The notes under the pieces were generated by a model. It was not told the origin of the DNA. It did no database searches and saw only the letters and a program-made list of their open reading frames with translations. The position numbers and the translations under genes were made by a program. A stretch of 5,641 nt of DNA from an uncultured Treponema sp. (GTDB lineage: Bacteria; Spirochaetota; Spirochaetia; Treponematales; Treponemataceae), in assembly GCA_946538875.1 (NCBI GenBank), contig CAMNHD010000123.1, forward strand, positions 1-5,641. The letters are read 5' to 3'. Below are positions 1 to 4,795 of this stretch, one piece after another; the first letter of the stretch is position 1, and every line of letters starts with the position of its first letter.

Positions 1-981
1 ACCCATCTGAATGCCGGTGAGAGTATCGCGCAGTTTTCCAAGAACCGGACCCATGTTATCCATTCCGGAAGGAACATTGATTTCCTTGTCGTGGTCCACA
101 ATCTTTCCGATTGGAGAGATGACGGCTGCAGTACCGCAGAGACCGACCTCCACAAAGTCGGAAAGCTCGTTCTTGTTCACCTGGCGTTCCTCAACTTCAA
201 TGTGCAGGTAATCCCTTGCAACCTGGAGCAGGGAGCGGCGTGTGATGGAAGGCAGGATGCTGTTGCTCTTTGGAGTCACAAGCTTGCCGTCCTTGGTTAC
301 GAACAGGATGTTTGCACCGCCAGTTTCTTCTATATAAGTGTGTGTCGCCGGGTCAGTGTACATGTTCTCCGCAAAGCCCTTGCGGTGTGCGTCCATGATA
401 TTGTGCAGACTCATGGCATAGTTGAGACCAGCCTTGATGTCGCCGGTACCGTGCGGGGCAGCGCGGTCAAGGTCGGAGATGCGCACAGTGATAGGTTTGA
501 CGCCGCCCTTGAAGTAAGGTCCCACAGGAGTCACCAGAATGCGGAACTGATATTCCTCTGCCGGCTTTACACCGATTACAGCGCTTGAACCGAACATGTA
601 GGGGCGGATATACAAAGTGGCACCGCTTCCATAAGGCGGGACAAAGTCCAGGTTTGCCTTGACAGTGTCAATCACAGCCTTGATCCAGCGGTCCTTGGGG
701 AACACAGGCATCTCGAGCCTTTCGCAGGAATCCTTCATTCTGTCGGCATTAAGGTCAGGGCGGAACGTGACAATCTTGCCGTCCGAAGTAGTGTAGGCCT
801 TGAGACCCTCAAAGCAAGTCTGCGCATACTGCAGCACACCCGCACACTCAGAAATCTTGACTTCGTGGTCAGAAGTGAGAGTGCCTTCGTCCCAAGCACC
901 GTTCTTGTAATTGGCCACAAAACTCTTTGCAGTCTCCATGTAACCAAAAGGCAAATTAGCCCAGTCAATATTTTTTGCCAT
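1..981 (-). CDS. ilvE: Branched-chain amino acid aminotransferase, C-terminus cut by window edge
   Basis: Cytosolic PLP enzyme that transfers the amino group between leucine, isoleucine or valine and 2-oxoglutarate (EC 2.6.1.42), the last step of branched-chain amino acid synthesis or the first of their breakdown. The frame is open from the ATG at 981 to the left edge, giving 327 residues. Visible family signatures are FEGLKAY (residues 58-64), FRPDLNADRM (73-82), GTGDIKAGLNYA (178-189) with Lys183 as the expected Schiff-base lysine, EETGGANILF (218-227), SILPSITRRSL (241-251) and CGTAAVISP (282-290). These fit the larger, mammalian-like class IV type rather than the roughly 310-residue E. 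coli IlvE. Family members usually run to about 340-360 residues, so only a short C-terminal tail should be missing. The lysine motif reads KAGLNY where KAGGNY or KMGGNY is usual. An AGAGGT ribosome binding site (993-988) precedes the ATG by 6 bases. It is transcribed divergently from the propeller gene. Confidence 0.95.
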   Translation of the reverse strand, partial: MAKNIDWANLPFGYMETAKSFVANYKNGAWDEGTLTSDHEVKISECAGVLQYAQTCFEGLKAYTTSDGKIVTFRPDLNADRMKDSCERLEMPVFPKDRWIKAVIDTVKANLDFVPPYGSGATLYIRPYMFGSSAVIGVKPAEEYQFRILVTPVGPYFKGGVKPITVRISDLDRAAPHGTGDIKAGLNYAMSLHNIMDAHRKGFAENMYTDPATHTYIEETGGANILFVTKDGKLVTPKSNSILPSITRRSLLQVARDYLHIEVEERQVNKNELSDFVEVGLCGTAAVISPIGKIVDHDKEINVPSGMDNMGPVLGKLRDTLTGIQMG

Positions 982-1002
982 AACTGTACCTCTATTTAAT
1001 CT

Positions 1003-1031
1003 ACTTTATCACTGTTTAAGTGATTTTTCAA
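1003..1031 (-). promoter_or_regulatory. Candidate sigma-70-type promoter of ilvE
   Basis: Read on the minus strand, TTGAAA (1031-1026) lies 17 bases before TAAAGT (1008-1003). The -35 matches the consensus TTGACA at 5 of 6 positions and the -10 matches TATAAT at 4 of 6. Transcription would begin near 996, just in front of the AGAGGT ribosome binding site, giving a very short leader. An alternative -10, TAGATT at 1003-998, would put the start inside the ribosome binding site and is less likely. Confidence 0.4.
1008..1024. repeat. Perfect inverted repeat, operator candidate in the ilvE promoter
   Basis: ATCACT (1008-1013) and AGTGAT (1019-1024) form a perfect 6-5-6 palindrome around the spacer GTTTA. 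It fills almost exactly the 17-base gap between the proposed -35 and -10 of ilvE, where a bound dimeric regulator would block RNA polymerase. No regulator is identified. It does not look like a terminator for ilvE because it lies upstream of that gene. Confidence 0.4.
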
Positions 1032-1061
1032 TAGTCCGGAGCACACCTCACCCCAACCACT

Positions 1062-1098
1062 ATGCAAAAGCGGGTAACAATGCTAGAATTCTTTGCAT
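1062..1098. repeat. Seven-base inverted repeat bracketing the propeller-gene -10 box
   Basis: ATGCAAA (1062-1068) and TTTGCAT (1092-1098) are perfect inverted copies whose centres lie 30 bases apart, close to three helical turns. The left copy falls around the -35 region and the right copy covers the expected transcription start and the first bases of the ATG. This geometry would suit a regulator binding two half-sites, but in 115 bases of intergenic DNA a 7-base match could also be chance. Confidence 0.3.
1081..1089 (+). promoter_or_regulatory. Extended -10 promoter of the propeller gene, probably leaderless
   Basis: TGCTAGAAT contains the TGn extension (1081-1083) and a -10 hexamer TAGAAT (1084-1089) matching TATAAT at 5 of 6 positions. 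The best-placed -35, TATGCA at 1061-1066, is poor, as is common for extended -10 promoters. Exactly 7 bases (1090-1096) separate the hexamer from the ATG at 1097, so transcription should start at or within a base of the A of the start codon. No Shine-Dalgarno sequence precedes this ATG, which agrees with a leaderless mRNA. Confidence 0.45.
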
Positions 1099-2119
1099 GA
1101 AGAAATTATTGCTTTTGTTGACTGTGGTTTTTATGTTGCCGCTGGGTGTGAGCGCACAGAATAGGGGGGTGCCGGCTTTTTCAAAAATCGGGAAGTATTC
1201 CTGCGGGAAGCAGCCTAAGCAGGTTCTCTTTTCTCCTGACGGAAAGTATATTCTGCTGCCGCTGCTGGACGATAAGGGCGTGGATGTATTCAGTGTGGCC
1301 GAAAAGAAGATTGTGAGGCGCATTGTTCCTCCCAAGGCGGGACAGGTGGGCTTTGCGGAGGGGCTTTTTATCCCTGAAAAGAATGTTTTCCTTGTCTCTC
1401 AGATGACGACGGCGACTGTCTACGAATATTCGTATCCCGGATTTGAATTGAAACGTTCCATTCCGACCGGGGGCAACTGGTCCAAGTTCATTGCGTGGAG
1501 CAGAGAGAAAAATCTTCTTGCGGTTTCCAACTGGGTTTCAGATGATGTGTCACTGATTGAATATGATTCAGGCAGGCTTATTGCAAAACTCAAGACTGGA
1601 AAGGCTCCCCGTGGACTCCTCTTCTACAACGGTGGAAAGAATCTGCTGACGCTTTCGTACGAGTCGGGGCTCTTGGAGAAGTTTGACACAGAGACTTTTT
1701 CCAGGCTTGACTCCATAAAAATCACTGACGCAAGCATGAGGCATGTGGTGGCTTCTTCCGATCTGAAGACGGCCTATGTGAGCGACATGTACTATGCCAA
1801 GGTTTACAAGCTGGACCTTGATAACTTCAAGATTGTGGATTCTTTTAAGCCTTATCACAAGCCGAACACGATTGAACTGTATGACGACGATACGCTTTTT
1901 GTGAGCTGCCGGGGACCGAACAATCCTGTGGACTACACCAGACGCAGCCCCAAGGACGGGAAAATCCAGATAGTGGACACAAAAAAAATGTCCCTGCTGA
2001 CGGAAATTCCCGGTGGAAACCAGCCGACCGGTCTTGCCATAAGTCCTGACAGGCAGTATTTCTGTTTTTCGAATTTCCAGGACGCGGACATTGAGCTTTA
2101 TTCGCTTGAAAAGCAGTGA
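1097..2119 (+). CDS. Exported seven-bladed beta-propeller protein (YVTN/YncE-like)
   Basis: A 340-residue protein of unknown precise role. The N-terminus is a clear Sec signal peptide: MKK, a leucine-rich core (residues 4-16) and a likely cleavage after VSA at residue 20; no lipobox cysteine is present, so it should be a free periplasmic or secreted protein. The mature part is built from repeated four-stranded units of the form SPDGKYILLP...VDVFSV...VRRI. Approximate blades are 40-82, 83-126, 127-168, 169-212, 213-254, 255-306 and 307-338, the last probably closed by the strand near 28-36. This is typical of YVTN/NHL-like propellers, known as binding or scaffold folds and sometimes lactonases; I see no catalytic residues that decide between these. 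Three cysteines (36, 271, 323) occur. The start is fixed by the signal peptide, and no in-frame start exists just upstream. An A8 run at 1981-1988 encodes part of TKKM. The gene appears monocistronic. Confidence 0.85.
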   Translation: MKKLLLLLTVVFMLPLGVSAQNRGVPAFSKIGKYSCGKQPKQVLFSPDGKYILLPLLDDKGVDVFSVAEKKIVRRIVPPKAGQVGFAEGLFIPEKNVFLVSQMTTATVYEYSYPGFELKRSIPTGGNWSKFIAWSREKNLLAVSNWVSDDVSLIEYDSGRLIAKLKTGKAPRGLLFYNGGKNLLTLSYESGLLEKFDTETFSRLDSIKITDASMRHVVASSDLKTAYVSDMYYAKVYKLDLDNFKIVDSFKPYHKPNTIELYDDDTLFVSCRGPNNPVDYTRRSPKDGKIQIVDTKKMSLLTEIPGGNQPTGLAISPDRQYFCFSNFQDADIELYSLEKQ

Positions 2120-2120
2120 G

Positions 2121-2149
2121 TGTCAGGGGATGGCAGCAGCCGCCTGACA
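2121..2149 (+). terminator. Hairpin just after the propeller gene, possible terminator without U-tract
   Basis: TGTCAGG (2121-2127) pairs perfectly with CCTGACA (2143-2149), and inside it GGC (2132-2134) pairs with GCC (2139-2141) around an AGCA loop, leaving a small internal bulge. It begins 2 bases after the stop codon. There is no run of T afterwards, so it is not a classical intrinsic terminator; it may protect the mRNA 3' end or assist Rho-dependent termination. Confidence 0.35.
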
Positions 2150-2223
2150 TGAGTATGCGGCCGGTAGCCACTTTGTGTCTTCATTGTGTCAAAATTGATT
2201 TCCATGCCTGACGAAAGCGGAAC

Positions 2224-2252
2224 TTGCTAAACTGTGCAAAATGGGATAGAAT
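2224..2252 (+). promoter_or_regulatory. Sigma-70-type promoter of ychF
   Basis: TTGCTA (2224-2229) and TAGAAT (2247-2252) are separated by 17 bases; the -10 matches the consensus at 5 of 6 positions and the -35 at 4 of 6. Transcription would begin near 2259 and give a leader of about 56 bases. The same -10 hexamer occurs before the propeller gene. Because this start lies downstream of the first ATG of the long open frame (2234), it argues that ychF begins at 2315. Confidence 0.5.
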
Positions 2253-2302
2253 GGCGGAACGCGGTGCGGCTTCTTTTGGGGAACTGTGCCCTGATTTTTT
2301 TT

Positions 2303-2306
2303 AAGG
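2303..2306 (+). promoter_or_regulatory. Ribosome binding site that decides the ychF start
   Basis: AAGG sits 8 bases before the ATG at 2315 and directly after a run of eight T (2295-2302). No comparable site precedes the in-frame ATG at 2234. It therefore supports the shorter protein that starts with MKLTCGIVG, the usual beginning of YchF proteins. Confidence 0.55.
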
Positions 2307-2314
2307 TGCATGAG

Positions 2315-3451
2315 ATGAAACTTACTTGTGGAATTGTAGGACTTCCGAACGTGGGCAAGTCCACTATTTTTTCTGCCTTGACAAAGGCTCCTGCGGCTGC
2401 GGAGAATTATCCGTTCTGTACTATTGACCCGAACCTGGGTGTTGTTGACCTTCCGGATGAGCGCCTGGATTTTATGGCGTCTGTCTTCCAGCCAAAGAAG
2501 AAGATTCCCGCAAGTGTTGACTTTGTTGACATTGCCGGTCTTATAAAGGGTGCGAGCCAGGGTGAGGGTCTTGGCAACCAGTTCCTTGCCAACATCAGGG
2601 AGACTACTGTGATTGCGCATGTGGTGCGCTGCTTTGACAATCCCGACATCATGCATGTTGTTGACGGTTCCAAGCAGGAAGCTCCTGTTGATCCTGAAAG
2701 CGACATCCTCACGATAAACTTTGAGCTGGCTCAGGCTGACCTTGACACTGTGAACAAGCGTTCTGAAAAACTTACCAAGCAGATACGTTCCCTTGGTGCA
2801 GAGGAAAAGAAGAAGTATGCCCACTACATGACTGCGGTTGAAAAAATAAAGCCTCTGCTGCAGGACGGTAAGTGCGCGCGCATGGCAGACCTTACTGAAG
2901 AGGAAAAGGATGCTGTGTACGACCTTCATCTCCTGACAATCAAGCCGCAGATTTTTGTCTGCAATATTGACGAGGACACTATCCAGGCCGGTACCAACAA
3001 GTATGTTGAGACTGTAAAGCGCATTGCCGCGGAGGAAAAGTCCGAGGCTATCGTTATCTGCGGAAAATTCGAGGCTGACTTGAGCGATGTTACTGACGAA
3101 AATGACCGCAGGGAATTCATGGCAAGCGTGGGGCTTACTGAAAGCGGCCTTTCTGTGCTTGCGCGCCAGGTTTACCACTTGATGGGACTGCGTACTTTCT
3201 TTACGGGCGGTCCTGATGAGTGCCGTGCATGGACTATTCATGCGGGTGACAAGGCTCCACAGGCGGCGGGCGTGATCCACACTGATTTTGAGAAGGGCTT
3301 TATCAAGGCCGAGGCTTACACTGTGGACGACCTGCGCCAGTATGGTACCGAGGCTAAAATCAAGGAAGCCGGAAAGTACCGTCAGGAAGGCAAGGATTAT
3401 GTCGTGCAGGACGGCGACGTTCTGTTCTTTAAGTTCAATGTGACAAAGTAA
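2315..3451 (+). CDS. ychF: Redox-regulated ATPase YchF (Obg-family, OLA1-like)
   Basis: Cytosolic P-loop NTPase of the TRAFAC/Obg family that prefers ATP to GTP, binds ribosomes and is tied to translation control and oxidative stress responses. From the ATG at 2315 it has 378 residues, a little longer than the roughly 363 usual. The G1 P-loop GLPNVGKS is at residues 9-16, the G3 motif DIAG at 72-75 followed by the family-typical GLIKGASQGEGLGNQFL, and the G4 position reads NIDE (217-220). The glutamate in this NxxE motif replaces the aspartate of NKxD and marks the ATP-preferring YchF group. A helical, charged segment covers about 135-205, and a C-terminal TGS domain about 293-376, including the conserved run HTDFEKGFI. 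The open frame continues 27 codons upstream to 2234, but that part carries the promoter and does not resemble the family. It appears to be transcribed alone. Confidence 0.97.
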   Translation: MKLTCGIVGLPNVGKSTIFSALTKAPAAAENYPFCTIDPNLGVVDLPDERLDFMASVFQPKKKIPASVDFVDIAGLIKGASQGEGLGNQFLANIRETTVIAHVVRCFDNPDIMHVVDGSKQEAPVDPESDILTINFELAQADLDTVNKRSEKLTKQIRSLGAEEKKKYAHYMTAVEKIKPLLQDGKCARMADLTEEEKDAVYDLHLLTIKPQIFVCNIDEDTIQAGTNKYVETVKRIAAEEKSEAIVICGKFEADLSDVTDENDRREFMASVGLTESGLSVLARQVYHLMGLRTFFTGGPDECRAWTIHAGDKAPQAAGVIHTDFEKGFIKAEAYTVDDLRQYGTEAKIKEAGKYRQEGKDYVVQDGDVLFFKFNVTK

Positions 3452-3741
3452 GATAAGCTTTGGCATGAGCTGTTTAACACCGGCGTGGCTGACCAGAGGC
3501 CTACCCCCGATTGGAGCCGGGCCGGACGGTAGTGCGGCCGCCCGCAGGGCCGGAGCGGATGCGCAGCGGCGGAAAGCGGGTGAAGGGGTGAGGGGGACTT
3601 ACGGTTGGAGCTGTACGGTGAATGCTTTAAAAAGCGGTGCGGTCCAAAAATTTATAAAAAATCGTGATAACTACTTGCCAAAGATTGTGTGATTTTGTAT
3701 ATTATAAATATAGATTGCATACAATTTAATAGGAGGCCACT
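3452..3741. other. Gene-free interval with G+C-rich block of unknown nature
   Basis: These 290 bases between ychF and trxA hold no convincing gene. Positions 3481-3600 are about 74% G+C by count, while 3641-3730 are only about 24%, so composition flips sharply before the trxA promoter. The G+C-rich part contains a direct repeat TTGGAGC (3511-3517 and 3605-3611), three copies of ACGGT (3526, 3601, 3615), a GCGGCCGC palindrome (3534-3541), and many alternative stems, for example CCGCC (3538-3542) with GGCGG (3568-3572) or CGCCCGC (3539-3545) with GCGGGTG (3576-3582). No intrinsic terminator with a T-run follows ychF. Possible readings are a dispersed intergenic repeat, a structured 3' untranslated region of ychF, or a small RNA; the sequence alone does not choose. 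A 75-codon open frame across it lacks a ribosome binding site and is composition-driven. Confidence 0.45.
3675..3703 (+). promoter_or_regulatory. Strong sigma-70-type promoter of the trxA operon
   Basis: TTGCCA (3675-3680) and TATATT (3698-3703), each matching the consensus at 5 of 6 positions, are 17 bases apart. A-rich DNA upstream (3646-3661) could act as an UP element. Transcription would begin near 3710, leaving a leader of about 32 bases with an AGGAGG ribosome binding site (3731-3736). An inverted pair TTGTAT (3695-3700) and ATACAA (3719-3724) spans the start point and is a weak operator candidate. Confidence 0.65.
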
Positions 3742-4056
3742 ATGGCAGCAGTTCAGGTTGATGGTAAGAATTTTGAGCAGGAAGTTTTGCAGAGCAGCAC
3801 TCCCGTGCTTGTTGACTTTTGGGCTACTTGGTGCGGGCCGTGTCAGATGATGGGTCCTGTTGTCGAGCAGCTTTCTGAGGAGCTTGCGGGGCAGGTTAAA
3901 TTCTGCAAGGTGAATGTTGACGAGAATCCGGATCTTGCTGAAAAATATGACATCATGAGCATTCCGAACTTTAAGTTCTTCAAGGGCGGAAATGTTGTTG
4001 GTGAGACTCTTGGCGCTGTCGGCAAGGATGGCCTTTTAAAGCTTATCAATGGCTGA
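3742..4056 (+). CDS. trxA: Thioredoxin
   Basis: Small cytosolic dithiol protein that reduces disulfides in target proteins and is itself recharged by thioredoxin reductase, which is not in this window. It has 104 residues, the normal length of a single-domain thioredoxin. The active site WCGPC is at residues 30-34, with Cys31 and Cys34 as the redox pair. The buried aspartate is Asp25 in LVDFWA, and the cis-proline is Pro75 in SIPNF. The C-terminal KGGNVVGETLGAV segment matches the last strands and helix of the fold. One additional cysteine, Cys55, lies outside the active site. The ATG is preceded by a perfect AGGAGG (3731-3736) with a 5-base spacer and a strong promoter, so high expression is likely. 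Its last 8 bases overlap the start of the DTW-domain gene, which makes the two an operon. Confidence 0.97.
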   Translation: MAAVQVDGKNFEQEVLQSSTPVLVDFWATWCGPCQMMGPVVEQLSEELAGQVKFCKVNVDENPDLAEKYDIMSIPNFKFFKGGNVVGETLGAVGKDGLLKLING

Positions 4057-4771
4057 TTCCCGTTCTGATAATTCCGGGGAGCGTGAACGTGACTTGTGCC
4101 TGAGGTGTCTCAGGCCCAGGTCTGCGTGCTACTGTGCGTATACGGCTCCTGTCCGGACTAATGTCAAATTTGTTTTTCTCATGCATCCTAAGGAAGCCAA
4201 GCGTCAGCGTACTGGTACGGGGCGTTTGGCTCATCTTTGTCTTCCCGGCAGCGAGATAATTGTTGGAATCGACTTTACGCGTAATGAGAGGCTTTGCGCT
4301 CTTCTGGCCGACCCTCAGTATTTTCCGGTGCTGATGTACCCTGACAGTAATGCCTGGTCTGCGGGTAAGCCAGGTTTTGCAGAGGCACTTGGTGACAGGA
4401 CTCTGCTTGTCATCATAATCGACTCCACGTGGTTCTGCAGCAAAAAGATGATCCGCACGAGTCTGAACCTTCATTCTTTGCCCAGGATTTCCTTTGACGG
4501 CTCGTACCGGAGCATCTTTACTTTTAAGCATGAACCGGCTGAATATTGTGTTTCCACGATTGAGTCCTGTTACTATCTGATAAAGGAGCTTTCTTCTGCG
4601 GGCCTGGACAATGCGGATGTTGACCCGGAGCCTTTGATGAATGTCTTTAAGCAGATGATTACTTTTCAGCTCAGGAAGGAAAACGAACGTATTGAGTCAG
4701 GTTTGCCGGGAAGCCATGCCTATGATTACAAATACACCAAGCTCAAGGAAATCCCGCAGTTCGAGTCTTAG
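4049..4771 (+). CDS. DTW-domain protein, likely tRNA-uridine aminocarboxypropyltransferase (TapT/YfiP family)
   Basis: Predicted enzyme that moves the 3-amino-3-carboxypropyl group of S-adenosylmethionine to a tRNA uridine, giving acp3U (EC 2.5.1.25; position 47 in E. coli, made by TapT, formerly YfiP). The 240-residue length agrees with TapT. An N-terminal cysteine cluster (Cys17, Cys20, Cys27, Cys29, with RP at 22-23) is the family's probable zinc site. Next come HPKE (46-49), TGTGR (55-59), the name-giving DxTW motif as DSTW (125-128), and CVSTIES (167-173). The C-terminal part after about 190 is helical and charged. The ATG lies inside the end of trxA with an 8-base overlap and no Shine-Dalgarno close by, so translation probably depends on ribosomes finishing trxA. 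The next methionine is residue 45, past the cysteine cluster, so 4049 is the right start. The exact tRNA target is inferred from the family only. Confidence 0.88.
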   Translation: MADSRSDNSGERERDLCLRCLRPRSACYCAYTAPVRTNVKFVFLMHPKEAKRQRTGTGRLAHLCLPGSEIIVGIDFTRNERLCALLADPQYFPVLMYPDSNAWSAGKPGFAEALGDRTLLVIIIDSTWFCSKKMIRTSLNLHSLPRISFDGSYRSIFTFKHEPAEYCVSTIESCYYLIKELSSAGLDNADVDPEPLMNVFKQMITFQLRKENERIESGLPGSHAYDYKYTKLKEIPQFES

Positions 4772-4795
4772 CGCCCCTGCACCGGGCAAGTGGCA

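Noticed and set aside
91..588. A 165-codon plus-strand frame opposite ilvE
   Set aside because: The minus-strand ilvE reading carries all the aminotransferase motifs; this frame has no family resemblance and is a shadow.
2278..2302. GGGG, CCC and a T8 run before ychF as an intrinsic terminator or attenuator
   Set aside because: The possible stem is only about three or four base pairs, too weak for termination, and the T-run leads directly into the ribosome binding site.
2189..3466. A 425-codon open frame on the minus strand across the whole of ychF
   Set aside because: It lies antisense to a certain gene, has no recognisable domain, and arises because ychF codon use avoids the complementary stops in that frame.
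3511..3620. Group II intron domain V-like words (GGAGC...ACGGT)
   Set aside because: The short words resemble domain V, but the full hairpin with its GNRA-type loop and the rest of an intron are absent, and no reverse transcriptase is present.
3465..3692. A 75-codon plus-strand frame in the ychF-trxA interval
   Set aside because: It has no ribosome binding site, crosses from the G+C-rich block into the trxA promoter, and its residues simply follow base composition.
4046..4531. A 161-codon minus-strand frame opposite the DTW gene
   Set aside because: The plus strand encodes the cysteine cluster and DxTW motif; this is a shadow frame.
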